A stretch of DNA of 64,000 nt, from the NCBI RefSeq assembly GCF_031198435.1, contig NZ_CP133548.1, positions 3,196,001-3,260,000 on the forward strand, in the 5' to 3' direction. Under the pieces are notes generated by a model that was given only the letters and a program-made list of their open reading frames with translations, was not told the DNA's origin and ran no database searches. The stretch is from Pleionea litopenaei (GTDB lineage Bacteria > Pseudomonadota > Gammaproteobacteria > Enterobacterales > Kangiellaceae). This document shows, in pieces, positions 1 through 9,648 of this stretch (positions are counted from its first letter, which is position 1; each line of letters begins with the position of its first letter). The position numbers were made by a program, and so were the translations under genes.

Positions 1-538
1 TATAGCTCAGTTGCTGACGATCAATCAATTCGCTATCCCATACGCGGTGAAGATTACTGTCTTGCCAAAAAAACTTCACTTTAAAATCATTTCCGCCTTT
101 ATCGGTACCATTACCAGCATGTAGGGGTTGATGCAGGTCGCCGATGATATGCACGATAAACTTTAACGCAATGGCTTTCTCTTCGGTCGTTGAAGTATTT
201 GATTGTAACGTTTGGGTGAATTTTTTTAGCGCAATAATTGCATCACCTTTTTGAGGTGGCGTGGTTTGAGCGTAGACCTTACCCCTTGGAACCGTGACAT
301 AGTGGTAAGGGTTAGCGGTCTTCTGCCAAAACTCACTGGGATTGGATTTCATTTCATCTGCAAATGTCGATGCTTGCGCGAGACTTTCAGTCCCGATAAT
401 TGATTGAATCGCCTTTTTCGCCGAATCATTTAAATATTCTTCAGCGATAGCTCCGGTCACTCTATGTCCGGTTTGTCCAAAACTAAACGCGTTAACGCTT
501 ATAAAGCCTGCGATTAAAAATACTAAGCCTCTACTCAT
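1..538 (-). CDS. S1/P1-type secreted nuclease, C-terminus beyond the window edge
   Basis: Probable zinc-dependent single-strand nuclease of the S1/P1 family, exported and likely active on extracellular or periplasmic nucleic acid. The 179 codons visible begin with a signal peptide (about residues 1-19), then FGQTGHRVTGAIAEEY, the family's N-terminal block, and the zinc-ligand segment HIIGDLHQPLHAGN. The first mature residue in this family is usually Trp, whose backbone binds zinc; here the matching position looks like Phe. The start ATG at 536-538 lies in an ATGAGTAG overlap with the stop of the upstream PhoD-like gene, so the two are probably translated together. Together they could release phosphate from nucleic acids. 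The remaining part lies off the left edge. Confidence 0.85.
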   Translation of the reverse strand, partial: MSRGLVFLIAGFISVNAFSFGQTGHRVTGAIAEEYLNDSAKKAIQSIIGTESLAQASTFADEMKSNPSEFWQKTANPYHYVTVPRGKVYAQTTPPQKGDAIIALKKFTQTLQSNTSTTEEKAIALKFIVHIIGDLHQPLHAGNGTDKGGNDFKVKFFWQDSNLHRVWDSELIDRQQLSY

Positions 539-1625
539 CTTCAATGCTCACTGTTACTTGATTTTTTGATTGGTTATTGATGTTACGAATTGATCCACTA
601 ATGTCAATGGTGTTTGCCGTCTTGGTGATTTCTAACCACCCGAAATGAGGTTCAATCACTGCTGGTTGAAGACGATGTTTATTGGGGGCTGCCGGATACA
701 GCTTGGCATCTAATCCACTGGCCGTCAGCTCAATGATATTTCTTCCATTAAAAGTCATTGATGAAATTTCGCCGCGATGTACATCGCCGCTGATGATGAT
801 TGGGTAAGCTGTGTTTGAAGCGCTTAGCCAATTGAGTAACTGTTCGCGTTGCTCAGGAAAATTTAACCAAGACTCCCATCCCGTAAAGTCGGCAACTACT
901 TGAATACTCGATGCGATGATTCGAACGTCAGCATTGACCTCGAGTTGCTTGTTTAGCCAACGCCATTGTTCTTTTCCGAGCAGCTGCTTTTTTGAATCCT
1001 TTGTTGATTGGTAAGGTCCTAACAACTTTTTCTTACGTTGTTCAAGCGAAAGGTCACTCGGGGTTAAATCATCGCGATACCAACGCGTGTCGAGCATAAT
1101 GATCTGAATGGTTAGGTTGCCTTGCTGCATGATTCGAGCGTGATAAATGCCTTGAGGCTTATGACGGAGCTGCTCAAGTTCGTCATAGCTAAAAAAGTCG
1201 ATAAAGGCTTCTTTTGCATGAGCTTTGCCAACAAATTCTTTTCCCCCATCGTTTAAACCATAATCGTGATCATCCCAAGTGGCCAAGAGTGACGTGGAAT
1301 CTTTGAAGGATTTAAAGTTGGGATTGGCATACCACGTTTGATAGGCCTTTTGCATGTCCGCAGGATCGGCTGAGTCAATGTATGCATTGTCACCAAGAAG
1401 AATAAATAGGTTGGGATTATTCGCAGCAATGGTTTGCCAAATTGATTGTTCGGCCGTTTGAACCGCACATGAGCCAAAACCGATTCGCACTTTATCGGTG
1501 CGAATTTTTTTAGACAGACTCGCTTCTGGTGCAACCGCTAACGTCGCGAAATTGCTCGAATTGAGATTCTTTGCGGTAATTAGTGAATGGCTTATCAAAA
1601 GCAGTAAAAAAATTGTTATACGCAT
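531..1625 (-). CDS. PhoD-like metallophosphatase/phosphodiesterase, exported
   Basis: Member of the PhoD-like calcineurin-type phosphoesterase family, expected to remove phosphate from monoesters or diesters outside the cytoplasm. A signal peptide covers about residues 1-19. Metal-binding blocks are visible in order: GFGSCAVQ, LLGDNAYID, WDDHDYGLNDGG and IISGDVHRGEIS. At 364 residues it is in the range of the short bacterial PhoD-like enzymes rather than the 550-residue Bacillus PhoD. It overlaps the downstream S1/P1 nuclease by 8 bases, which suggests translational coupling and a joint job in phosphate or nucleotide scavenging. No Pho box was recognised upstream. Confidence 0.85.
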   Translation of the reverse strand: MRITIFLLLLISHSLITAKNLNSSNFATLAVAPEASLSKKIRTDKVRIGFGSCAVQTAEQSIWQTIAANNPNLFILLGDNAYIDSADPADMQKAYQTWYANPNFKSFKDSTSLLATWDDHDYGLNDGGKEFVGKAHAKEAFIDFFSYDELEQLRHKPQGIYHARIMQQGNLTIQIIMLDTRWYRDDLTPSDLSLEQRKKKLLGPYQSTKDSKKQLLGKEQWRWLNKQLEVNADVRIIASSIQVVADFTGWESWLNFPEQREQLLNWLSASNTAYPIIISGDVHRGEISSMTFNGRNIIELTASGLDAKLYPAAPNKHRLQPAVIEPHFGWLEITKTANTIDISGSIRNINNQSKNQVTVSIEDE

Positions 1626-1883
1626 AAGGCTTTCTTTATTGTTCGCAACCGGATGTAGCTTATGACATTAGTGCGTCGCTTTTATGACAATAATTTTGAG
1701 AGTGTAATTATTACCAATGGATATTTTTTGGTTGAAAAAATTTAAATTGTCTCGATAGATTATTTTTTCAACACTTAAGGCATCTCATATATTAATTTTC
1801 ATATTAGTGTAACACTTCCGTAGCATTTCACCTTTAACATCCGCGCGTTGTTTTAAATTCTAATGCTTAGTTAAGGACGTACC

Positions 1884-4800
1884 ATGAAAAAACAATTGAT
1901 CGCTTCGGCAATTGCGATCGCATTGGGGACCATTGGCGTTGTTTCTGCAGATGAGACTTCGTCGTCTATCCGCGGACAAATTAGTACACCGCAAGGCGCT
2001 CCGGCTGCGAACACCACCATTATTATTACTCATGTACCAACCGGTACTCAACGACGTTTCACCACCAATGAGCAAGGCTCTTTTAATGCAAGCGGTTTAC
2101 CTGTGGGCGGACCTTATACCATTCTAATTGACTCAGATACTTACCAAGACAAAGAAATTACCAACGTTCAGCTTGAACTGGGTAACCCTTTTGTATTGCG
2201 GGAAGTATTACAAGCGATTACCGGTGAGGTGGTGACTATCACTGCATCAGCTAGCGACTTCCGCTACCCCAATAGCGGCTCAAATAGCAGCTTTGGATCT
2301 CGCGAGATTGAAGGATCACCAAGTGTTAATCGTGATTTGAAAAGCGTTTTACGTCGAAACCCATTAGTTAACGTGCTAGACAATGACGAAGGCTCTATGT
2401 CGGTTGCAGGAAGCAATCCTCGTTATAACAGCATTACCATTGACGGTATTCGGCAAGACGATGACTTTGGCTTAAATGGTAGTGGTTACCCGACGCAACG
2501 TTCACCCATTTCATTGGATGCGGTCGAACAAATCAGCATCGCAACCAACCCATACGATGCCTCAAAAGGCGGCTTTTCTGGCGCGGGCATTTCGGTGGTC
2601 ACTAAGTCAGGGACCAACGAATTTTCTGGGAACGTATTTTACGAATACTTTGATGATAAGTTTGCCGGTCCTTCACGTGAGTCAGGCGCTAGCGATGTAA
2701 TTCCAACCGCCTTTACTGAACGCACCTATGGCTTTTCTGTTGGCGGACCAATCATCGCCGATAAATTATTTTTCTTTGCAAACTATGAAAAGTTTGAAGC
2801 ACCTGGCACGGTAGAGGCTGGTCCAGATGGATACCCATCTGGTAATCCTGCTGATGTTTCGATTGCTGACGCCAATGAAGTGATTCGTATCGCTCGTGAA
2901 ATTTATGGTGTTGAGCCTGGAACATGGGAACTTGGCTCAATCGAAGAAGATGTGAAGAAGCTGTTAAAAGTTGACTGGAATATCAATGATTACCACCGCG
3001 CGAGTTTTACTTATCAAGATACCGACGGTAAACAAACTTCGAACAATGTTGGCGGACGTACTCTGAACTTGTCATCGCATTGGTACACACGTGGCGACCA
3101 TTTACGTGCCTACTCAGCGCAATGGTTTGCTGATTGGAGCAATAACTTTGCAACGGAACTTCGTATTGCAGATAAAAGCGTAGACAATACTCAAGATCCA
3201 CTTGAAGGACGAGGTTATGGTCAAGTATCGGTGCGTACACCATCGGGCACCGTAGAGTTTGGTCCGGATCGTTCACGCCATGCCAATGAATTACGTAATG
3301 ATACCTTCCAAGTTGCTTTCGAAGCAGAATACTTGTCAGGAGACCATACTTGGACGTTCGGTTACGTTTATGATGACTTAGATGTATATAACGTTTTTGT
3401 TCAAGACTCATTAGGCTCATGGTCATTCGATAGCTTAGCGGATTTTGAAAACCGCGATGCAAGTGAGTTTAATTATCAAAACTCATTCTTGAATTCAGCC
3501 GATGACGCAGCCGCAATCTTTAACTTCAAAACTCATACATTTTATGTGGGCGATGTTTGGGATGTTAATGCCGACTTAATTCTAAACTACGGTTTGCGTT
3601 ACGAGCGAATTACCACCAGTGATACACCTCGCTTGAATCCTAACTTTGTTAACCGCTATGGTTTTGGTAACGATGCCTCTATGGATGGCAAAGATATTTT
3701 ACTGCCAAGAATTGGTTTCGATTATCAAGTTGCTGAGAACGTAAAGTTGAGTGGTGGTATCGGTCGATTCAGTGGTGGACGCCCTAATGTGTGGTTATCG
3801 AATGCCTACACCAATGATGGTGTAACTATCGTTGTTCCTGATGTTGATACCAATGATCCACAATATCTAGCAGACGTCTTAACCAACGTCGATGTGACCA
3901 GCATTCCGACCTATGTAACGGATCGTATGGTTGCTGGAAATGGTAACTCAACACCGATCGATCCTAACTTTGATATTCCATCAGAATGGCGCTACTCATT
4001 GAAAGCGGATTGGAATACCAGCTTGGGTGTGCTTGGTGATAACTGGTTAATCAGTTCTGAAGCCATCTTTAAAGACATCGATAAAGACGTTCAATGGATC
4101 GACTTAGCTCGAGAGCAAATCGGTACTACCGTGGCCGGGCAACCTATCTACGGACCAGTTGATGCGAATAACCCAGATCAATACGATTTGTTATTAACCA
4201 ACATTTCTGGTGGTGACAGTCGCATCTTGACCTTCAGTATGGATAAACAATGGGACAACGGTTTGCATTTAAACCTGTCTTATACCAACCAAGACATTAA
4301 CGATCGCGTACCGGGTACTTCGTCAACGGCGACGTCAAATTATCAATATACAACAACCTACGATCGTCAAAACCCTGCGATTGCAACAGCATCGTATGAA
4401 GTGAAGCATCGTTTAGCGTTGAACCTTGACTATGATGTTGAAATTTTCAATGGGTTAAACACAACCTTCGGCTTATTTGCTGAGCGTGTTTCGGGCCGCC
4501 CTTACAGCTGGACACTCGGTTCGTTCCGCGACGGAGACCTTGGTGATCAAAGCGATTTTGATGATTCAGACGTGTACTTACCGTATATTCCGACTGGACC
4601 AAATGATCCGGCGGTTGATTTCTCATGCAATAGCTGTTTGAGCTACGACGAGATTATTGATCATTTAAATGACAACGGTATCTCTACCAGTGGTGGATTC
4701 TTGAGCCGGAATGCTTATCGCAGCCCGTACAAGACCAACATTGACTTGTTTATCCGACAAGAAGTACCGGGTCTGTTCAACGATCAAAAAGGTGAGGTTT

Positions 4801-5027
4801 ACTTCCATATTGATAACTTATTGAATTTGGTGGATAGCTCGCAGGGTAAAATTTACTCGAATCCATTTAGTGAGAGCCAACAAATTCTTTTCGATTACGA
4901 TGTTAATCAAAATGGTCAATATCAATATCAAGAGCCATTTGGTGATTATCGTTATGGCTCGCCAGCTAACTTCCGAGAAATTGAGTCGGCTTGGCGCGTT
5001 AAAGTTGGTGTACGCTATAAGTTTTAA
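1884..5027 (+). CDS. Oar-like TonB-dependent outer-membrane receptor
   Basis: Large outer-membrane transporter of the OmpA-related/Oar type. Residues 1-22 form a signal peptide. Next comes a carboxypeptidase-regulatory-like fold (about 27-110, with PQGAPAANTTIIITHVPTG), then a plug domain (about 125-245, with the plug-like stretch YNSITIDGIRQDD) and a barrel ending in GVRYKF, the terminal aromatic residue expected for BAM-dependent insertion. Length (1047) is typical of Oar proteins. A short Cys-x-x-Cys (CNSC) near residue 915 may form a loop disulfide. The substrate cannot be told from sequence; Oar relatives have been linked to export or import of proteins and peptides. It is monocistronic, with a strong terminator just after it. 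No TonB or ExbBD genes are near. Confidence 0.88.
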   Translation: MKKQLIASAIAIALGTIGVVSADETSSSIRGQISTPQGAPAANTTIIITHVPTGTQRRFTTNEQGSFNASGLPVGGPYTILIDSDTYQDKEITNVQLELGNPFVLREVLQAITGEVVTITASASDFRYPNSGSNSSFGSREIEGSPSVNRDLKSVLRRNPLVNVLDNDEGSMSVAGSNPRYNSITIDGIRQDDDFGLNGSGYPTQRSPISLDAVEQISIATNPYDASKGGFSGAGISVVTKSGTNEFSGNVFYEYFDDKFAGPSRESGASDVIPTAFTERTYGFSVGGPIIADKLFFFANYEKFEAPGTVEAGPDGYPSGNPADVSIADANEVIRIAREIYGVEPGTWELGSIEEDVKKLLKVDWNINDYHRASFTYQDTDGKQTSNNVGGRTLNLSSHWYTRGDHLRAYSAQWFADWSNNFATELRIADKSVDNTQDPLEGRGYGQVSVRTPSGTVEFGPDRSRHANELRNDTFQVAFEAEYLSGDHTWTFGYVYDDLDVYNVFVQDSLGSWSFDSLADFENRDASEFNYQNSFLNSADDAAAIFNFKTHTFYVGDVWDVNADLILNYGLRYERITTSDTPRLNPNFVNRYGFGNDASMDGKDILLPRIGFDYQVAENVKLSGGIGRFSGGRPNVWLSNAYTNDGVTIVVPDVDTNDPQYLADVLTNVDVTSIPTYVTDRMVAGNGNSTPIDPNFDIPSEWRYSLKADWNTSLGVLGDNWLISSEAIFKDIDKDVQWIDLAREQIGTTVAGQPIYGPVDANNPDQYDLLLTNISGGDSRILTFSMDKQWDNGLHLNLSYTNQDINDRVPGTSSTATSNYQYTTTYDRQNPAIATASYEVKHRLALNLDYDVEIFNGLNTTFGLFAERVSGRPYSWTLGSFRDGDLGDQSDFDDSDVYLPYIPTGPNDPAVDFSCNSCLSYDEIIDHLNDNGISTSGGFLSRNAYRSPYKTNIDLFIRQEVPGLFNDQKGEVYFHIDNLLNLVDSSQGKIYSNPFSESQQILFDYDVNQNGQYQYQEPFGDYRYGSPANFREIESAWRVKVGVRYKF

Positions 5028-5065
5028 TTTTACCGTACTACCAAAATTACGCTTGTGGTAATCTT

Positions 5066-5096
5066 GCAGAGCTCATTCGTGAGCTCTGCTTTTTTG
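5066..5096 (+). terminator. Rho-independent terminator after the Oar-like receptor
   Basis: A perfect 10-bp stem (5066-5075 with 5080-5089) closes a TTCG tetraloop and is followed by six T residues. It ends the receptor transcript before udk. Confidence 0.9.
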
Positions 5097-5120
5097 TATT
5101 TAAGGATTCGATAATTAATT

Positions 5121-5762
5121 ATGTTCGTGATGGCAATCACCGGTGCTTCCGGTTCAGGTAAGTCAACGTTAGCTGAAGCGTTAAGAGAAGCCTTAGTTTC
5201 TGACGAGCAAGAAAGTCAAGTACAGATAATCTCAGAAGACTTCTATTATGCCGATCATTCGCAGCTTACCTTTGAGCAACGCGGACAGTTAAACTTTGAT
5301 CACCCGAGTGCGATCGACCATCCGCGGTTACAACAAGATTTAGTTGAGTTGAAGCAATCAGGAAAAGTATCCATTCCTCAGTATTGTTTTAAGCAACACT
5401 TAAGAGAGCCGCAAACTCGATTAATTAAACAACCGAAAGTGTTAATTCTCGAAGGTCTGCATTTAATGTTCGATCCAAACATCCGTAACGAAATCGATTT
5501 TTCGGTTTATTTAGATGCGCCACTTGACCTCTGCTTTATTCGTCGATTACAGCGCGACCAGCAACAAAGAGGACGCGCAAGCGACGATATCATTCGTCAG
5601 TACTTAGAACAGGTACGTCCTATGTTTTTAGAGTTCATAGCACGTGGTAAATCAAAAGCCGACGTCGTATTATCGGGTGAAAGTCCGATTGATTCATTGG
5701 TTGAAGATATTTTGTCACAACCTCATTTAAGTCAAATTACTCATAGAATTAAAAATAAGTAG
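5121..5762 (+). CDS. udk: Uridine kinase
   Basis: Phosphorylates uridine (and usually cytidine) to the monophosphate in pyrimidine salvage, in the cytoplasm. The P-loop [11 protein letters not shown] sits at residues 6-16. The nucleoside/phosphate-binding segment ISEDFYY, the FDHPSAID block and the LILEGLH strand are typical of the Udk/PRK family. Length of 213 matches bacterial Udk. The ATG at 5121 is used; an in-frame ATG at 5130 would remove only three residues. The concentrative nucleoside transporter follows 10 bases downstream, so uptake and phosphorylation of nucleosides are probably co-expressed. It resembles standard Udk less closely than E. coli does, so substrate preference is inferred. 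Confidence 0.85.
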   Translation: MFVMAITGASGSGKSTLAEALREALVSDEQESQVQIISEDFYYADHSQLTFEQRGQLNFDHPSAIDHPRLQQDLVELKQSGKVSIPQYCFKQHLREPQTRLIKQPKVLILEGLHLMFDPNIRNEIDFSVYLDAPLDLCFIRRLQRDQQQRGRASDDIIRQYLEQVRPMFLEFIARGKSKADVVLSGESPIDSLVEDILSQPHLSQITHRIKNK

Positions 5763-5772
5763 GATCCAGACA

Positions 5773-7002
5773 ATGATGGATATCGTGCAGGCTTTAATCG
5801 GAATTTCAGCGATTTTTTTTATCGCATGGATAAGTTCAACGGATCGAAAAAAGATTAATTGGCGCACGGTGTTAAGTGCTTTTGCTTTGCAGGTCTTCTT
5901 TGCCGCAATGGTTTTATGGTTTCCTTGGGGAAAGTCCGTATTATTGTCAATCACCAATGCAGTCAACTCGGTCATTGACTACAGTCAGCAAGGTATCAAC
6001 TTTATATTTGGCGATATAGGTCGTCAGAAACTCGGGTTTATTTTTGCCTTTCAGGTGCTTCCCGTGATTGTATTCTTTTCTTCTTTAATCGCGGTTTTGT
6101 ATTACTTAGGCATTATGTCGAAAGTTATCCGAATTGTTGGTGGGTTCTTGCATCGAGTGTTAGGTACTAGCCGCGCAGAGTCTATGTCGGCAACAGCGAA
6201 TGTGTTTGTCGGGCAAATTGAGGCGCCGCTAGTGATAAAACCTTATTTGCCAATTCTAACGCGTTCAGAACTGTTCACCGTAATGGTCGGGGGCTTAGCC
6301 AGTGTATCTGGATCAGTCCTTGCTGGATTTGCCAGTATAGGCGTTAATCTTGAATATTTGATTGCGGCGAGCTTTATGGCTGCTCCAGCTGGTTTATTAA
6401 TTGCGAAAATATTAATGCCTGAAATAGAAGCGCCTCATCAAAATGTCGATGTGGCTCGTGAAGTCACGCAGCATGCCAATATCATTGATGCAGCGTCAAC
6501 AGGGGCGATTAACGGTCTTAAACTTGCTGCGAATATTGGTGCCGTTTTACTGGCCTTTGTCGGACTCATTGCATTGTTAAATGGCCTCTTAGGCGGCATT
6601 GGCAACTGGTTTGGCGTTGAGAACTTATCTTTGCAATGGTTGTTGGGCTATGCCTTTCAGCCGGTCGCCTATTTAATGGGTGTACCTTGGCAAGAGGCTT
6701 CGACGGCGGGCAGTTTGATCGGTCAAAAAATCGTTATCAATGAATTTTTTGCCTTTTTAGAGTTTATGAAAGTAAGCGATACTTTTTCTGAAAAGACGCA
6801 AGTGATTGTCACTTTTGCGTTGTGTGGCTTTGCTAACTTTGGTTCGATTGCCGTGCTGTTAGGCGGACTAGGAAGTTTAGCTGAAAATCGTCGACAAGAT
6901 ATCGCTCGCTATGGATTAAAAGCGGTGTTTGCCGGAACACTTGCCAATTTATTGAGTGCTACCGTCGCTGGAATGTTCTTCAGTATTGCTCAGGCGAGTT
7001 AA
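5773..7002 (+). CDS. nupC: Concentrative nucleoside transporter, NupC/CNT family
   Basis: Inner-membrane, ion-coupled importer of nucleosides. The protein is strongly hydrophobic throughout with about ten membrane segments. It shows the CNT hallmarks [14 protein letters not shown] (nucleoside and ion site, about residues 152-165) and later [13 protein letters not shown] and [15 protein letters not shown]. Length of 409 is normal. The start has ATGATG with an AGGA about eight bases upstream at 5761-5764. It follows udk closely, forming a two-gene salvage unit. Its 3' end overlaps the 3' end of truC on the other strand by 54 bases, so the two transcripts converge with no space for a terminator. 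Confidence 0.92.
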   Translation: MMDIVQALIGISAIFFIAWISSTDRKKINWRTVLSAFALQVFFAAMVLWFPWGKSVLLSITNAVNSVIDYSQQGINFIFGDIGRQKLGFIFAFQVLPVIVFFSSLIAVLYYLGIMSKVIRIVGGFLHRVLGTSRAESMSATANVFVGQIEAPLVIKPYLPILTRSELFTVMVGGLASVSGSVLAGFASIGVNLEYLIAASFMAAPAGLLIAKILMPEIEAPHQNVDVAREVTQHANIIDAASTGAINGLKLAANIGAVLLAFVGLIALLNGLLGGIGNWFGVENLSLQWLLGYAFQPVAYLMGVPWQEASTAGSLIGQKIVINEFFAFLEFMKVSDTFSEKTQVIVTFALCGFANFGSIAVLLGGLGSLAENRRQDIARYGLKAVFAGTLANLLSATVAGMFFSIAQAS

Positions 7003-7755
7003 CTCCTTCATCACCTCAGCGAAACTCCTATCATAGTTTGCTGAAAACTGAAGCGGCTCGGCCGTTGTTGGATGCGTAAAAGATAGTTGATTGGCGTGCA
7101 GTAATAAACGACGACACGCCAACTCGTTTCGAAAATAATTGTTGTGACTGGTTTTACCGTAAGACGTATCGCCAATGATTGGGTGGGCAATATGTTTCAT
7201 GTGACGACGAAGCTGGTGTCGGCGACCGGTCGATGGTTTTAACTCCACCAAGCTGTAGCGAGACTGGGGGTAACGATCAACGGTAACAGGAATTTCGTAA
7301 CTCTCCAAGCGTGTTAAGTCTGTGATGGCGCTTTGTGTTTTTAACTTATCGGTGTTCTGCGATTTAAAAACGGCCTTTTCTTTTAATGGATAATCGATAT
7401 GAAGGTTGTTTGGAGCGTGGCCTCTGACAATTGCATGATAGGTTTTCGCCACTTGGTTTTCTTCAAATTGATGGCTTAAATTGATCAGAGCAGGCTTGTT
7501 CAGTGCAAACACCATTGCGCCTGATGTTGGCTTATCTAAACGATGCACTGGAAACACGGTCAAATCGGTTAACTGCTTAAGTGCTTGTATTAAAAAACGA
7601 GTTTCGTGACGGTCGATGGCACTGCGATGAACGAGCCAGTCACAGGGTTTATTAACGACCAGAATATCTTCGTCTTGATAAATAACCACTGACTGAGGTA
7701 GGGCTGAAACAGAAGAATCAGGTTCCCTATCTGTTGTCGCTTCCTTATTATTCAT
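6949..7755 (-). CDS. truC: tRNA pseudouridine(65) synthase
   Basis: RluA-family pseudouridine synthase; the TruC group converts uridine 65 in certain tRNAs. The catalytic motif [10 protein letters not shown] places the active Asp at residue 74 of the protein counted from [24 protein letters not shown] is the conserved second block. The start at 7755 is preferred over an in-frame ATG at 7773 because it forms an ATGAATAA overlap with the stop of rsuA, giving translational coupling and about 268 residues, close to E. coli TruC (260). The short acidic and Ser-rich tail is not conserved. TruC rather than RluA/C/D is chosen because there is no S4 domain and the length fits; a tRNA modification assay would settle it. 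Confidence 0.85.
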   Translation of the reverse strand: MNNKEATTDREPDSSVSALPQSVVIYQDEDILVVNKPCDWLVHRSAIDRHETRFLIQALKQLTDLTVFPVHRLDKPTSGAMVFALNKPALINLSHQFEENQVAKTYHAIVRGHAPNNLHIDYPLKEKAVFKSQNTDKLKTQSAITDLTRLESYEIPVTVDRYPQSRYSLVELKPSTGRRHQLRRHMKHIAHPIIGDTSYGKTSHNNYFRNELACRRLLLHANQLSFTHPTTAEPLQFSANYDRSFAEVMKELTRLSNTEEHSSDGSTQ

Positions 7756-8461
7756 TGGCGGCAATTGAAGCAATTTCTTCTGTAGTCAACGCTCGATACT
7801 CTCCCGGCGCGAGTTGCTGATCGAGGATAATTCCGCCAACGCGTTCTCGATGCAGAGCTTCAACGTGATTCTCGACCGCCGCAAACATGCGTTTTACTTG
7901 ATGATATCGGCCTTCGGTGATGGTTATTCGGTAGTGGTATTCATCTACGACGGTTACCACCGCGGGAGCCGTGCGTTTCTTCTCATTGTTTAACCACACC
8001 CCTTGCTCAAGTTTATGGATAGCTTTGTCAGACAAGGGCGATTGAGTTTCAACAAGATAGCATTTTTCGCATTGATGTTTGGGCGAAATTACTTGATGTA
8101 ACCACTGCCCATCGTCAGTTAATAAGACTAGGCCAGTGGTGTCTATATCAAGTCGTCCAGCAACACTTAAATTTTCTTTGCGCGGTTCATCAATGAATTC
8201 GAGTACGGTCATGTGTTCTCGATCTTTGGTTGCACTAACAAATCCCTCGGGTTTATTAAGCATGAAATAGCGCGGTGTCAGTTCGCCTAAAACCTCGCCA
8301 ACAACACTGACTTTGTCGGACTCATCAATTTTTAAATCAGCCTGAAAAACAGGCTCTTGATTCACGGTGATTTCGCCGTCTTTTAACAACCGCTTGACTT
8401 GTTTGCGAGAGAAGTCGGTTGACTGGCTGATAAAACGATCCAAACGAATAGGAAATTTCAT
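7748..8461 (-). CDS. rsuA: 16S rRNA pseudouridine(516) synthase
   Basis: Makes pseudouridine 516 in 16S rRNA during small-subunit assembly. An N-terminal S4 RNA-binding domain (about 3-50, LDRFISQSTDFSRKQVKRLL) is followed by the catalytic domain with RYFMLNKPEGFVSAT and AGRLDIDTTGLVLLTDDGQW, catalytic Asp at 105. The closing segments EGRYHQVKRMFAAV and LAPGEYRALTTEEI match E. coli RsuA closely, and the length is the same class (237 against 231). It is the first gene of a two-gene unit with truC and is divergent from tcdA. Confidence 0.93.
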   Translation of the reverse strand: MKFPIRLDRFISQSTDFSRKQVKRLLKDGEITVNQEPVFQADLKIDESDKVSVVGEVLGELTPRYFMLNKPEGFVSATKDREHMTVLEFIDEPRKENLSVAGRLDIDTTGLVLLTDDGQWLHQVISPKHQCEKCYLVETQSPLSDKAIHKLEQGVWLNNEKKRTAPAVVTVVDEYHYRITITEGRYHQVKRMFAAVENHVEALHRERVGGIILDQQLAPGEYRALTTEEIASIAANE

Positions 8462-8504
8462 GAGTAATACAAGGTCACTTGCTGATCAATTCGAGTAACC
8501 ATTA

Positions 8505-8510
8505 TATAAT
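8505..8510 (+). promoter_or_regulatory. Consensus -10 box upstream of tcdA
   Basis: A perfect TATAAT lies 34 bases before the chosen tcdA start. The best -35 candidate at 17-bp spacing (8482-8487) is weak. A transcript from here would begin near 8517, after the in-frame ATG at 8479, so it supports the later GTG start. Confidence 0.5.
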
Positions 8511-8544
8511 CGAACGTCCTTTGAAAACAGGTATTAGGTGTTTG

Positions 8545-9333
8545 GTGTCAGATTTTGATTTTCGTTTCGGCGGATTACAACGATTGTACGGAGTACAGGT
8601 TGTAGACGCTTATCGCGCAGCGCATGTCTGTGTTATCGGTATTGGCGGTGTCGGCAGCTGGAGTGCTGAGGCGTTGGCTCGTTCGGCGATTGGCGAAATA
8701 ACCCTGATCGATCTTGACGATGTTTGTACGTCGAATATCAATCGGCAGGTTGTCGCACTGGACTCAACCGTGGGACGCTCGAAGGTTGAGGTGATGGCCC
8801 AGCGAATTAAAGAAATTAACCCAGAATGTAAAGTGCATGCGGTGACTGACTTTATTACTCCAAATAATTTGTCCGAGTTGATCTCGAGTGACGTCACTGT
8901 GGTACTCGATGCAATTGATAGTGTGAAACCGAAAGTTGCGTTATTGGCGCATTGTAAGCGTCAAAAGATACCTGTGATCTGTGTCGGTGGTGCTGGAGGA
9001 CAAATTGATCCTGGGCAAATTTTAGTGAGCGATTTAAACAAGACACAACAAGATCCATTGCTGGCTAAAGTGCGCAGTGAATTACGCCGGAATTTCCATT
9101 TCTCCCGCAACCCTAAAAGACGTTATGGCATTGAGTGCATTCATTCACACGAGCAGCTTGTTTATCCTCAGCCCGATGGTAGTGTGTGTCAAAGCAAGAG
9201 CGCCAGCAGTACTGGCACTCGGCTTGATTGTTCCGGAGGGTTCGGCTCAAGCACCGTCGTCACCGCCAGTTTTGGAATGCGAGCCGCGGCGCGAGTACTT
9301 GAAAAAATTAAACGCTTAGCAGAAAAGGCTTAA
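8545..9333 (+). CDS. tcdA: tRNA threonylcarbamoyladenosine dehydratase
   Basis: E1-like enzyme (TcdA, formerly CsdL/YgdL) that uses ATP to cyclise threonylcarbamoyl-A37 on tRNA. The ThiF/MoeB-type nucleotide fold is clear: VIGIGGVGSWSAEALARS, LIDLDDVCTSNINRQ and VLDAIDSVKPKVALL. CVGGAGGQIDPGQI and the C-terminal GFGSSTVVTASFG are family-specific. The GTG at 8545 is taken as start because E. coli TcdA aligns from the SDFDFRFGG region and a TAGG lies six to eight bases upstream. An in-frame ATG at 8479 would add 22 unconserved residues and precede the likely promoter. It is divergent from rsuA, so this locus is rich in RNA-modification genes. Confidence 0.92.
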   Translation: MSDFDFRFGGLQRLYGVQVVDAYRAAHVCVIGIGGVGSWSAEALARSAIGEITLIDLDDVCTSNINRQVVALDSTVGRSKVEVMAQRIKEINPECKVHAVTDFITPNNLSELISSDVTVVLDAIDSVKPKVALLAHCKRQKIPVICVGGAGGQIDPGQILVSDLNKTQQDPLLAKVRSELRRNFHFSRNPKRRYGIECIHSHEQLVYPQPDGSVCQSKSASSTGTRLDCSGGFGSSTVVTASFGMRAAARVLEKIKRLAEKA

Positions 9334-9530
9334 ATAGGGGCTTGAGGGTACAAGTCTTCATTTAAATGCCGAATATATAGCATGAGCTCTTTTTCGGCTT
9401 CATTGTGGCTATTAAAAGGACCTTGCTGAGTATTTTCGCGAGTCACGAAAAACCAGCCATTATCGGTGTGAAAAAACCGGTCACTCCTGAACCAAGTTTT
9501 CTTTAACTCACCAGCACGGACTTTCATCAT
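9330..9530 (-). CDS. Small conserved protein, DUF6316-like
   Basis: A 66-residue cytoplasmic protein with no signal peptide or membrane segment. The core RSDRFFHTDNGWFFVTRE, the GPF and the YIRHL near the end resemble a family of short gammaproteobacterial proteins annotated as DUF6316; that assignment is from memory. Aromatic-rich strands suggest a small beta fold that may bind another protein or a nucleic acid, but no function is known. Its stop overlaps the 3' end of tcdA by four bases on the opposite strand. Two adjacent ATG codons (9528-9530 and 9525-9527) are possible starts. Confidence 0.7.
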   Translation of the reverse strand: MMKVRAGELKKTWFRSDRFFHTDNGWFFVTRENTQQGPFNSHNEAEKELMLYIRHLNEDLYPQAPI

Positions 9531-9648
9531 ACGAACTCCTTGTTTATCTCGCAGCTGAAGTTTAAGTTTAGCGAAATTGTGACGAATGTTTTATGATATT
9601 TCCTTGTATAAAACCCTCTTGCTTATAATCATTAGTGCAGGTTGATGG

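Noticed and set aside
9330-9530. Small gene as part of a toxin-antitoxin pair
   Set aside because: It is alone, has no partner ORF on the same strand, and its core resembles a widespread small-protein family.
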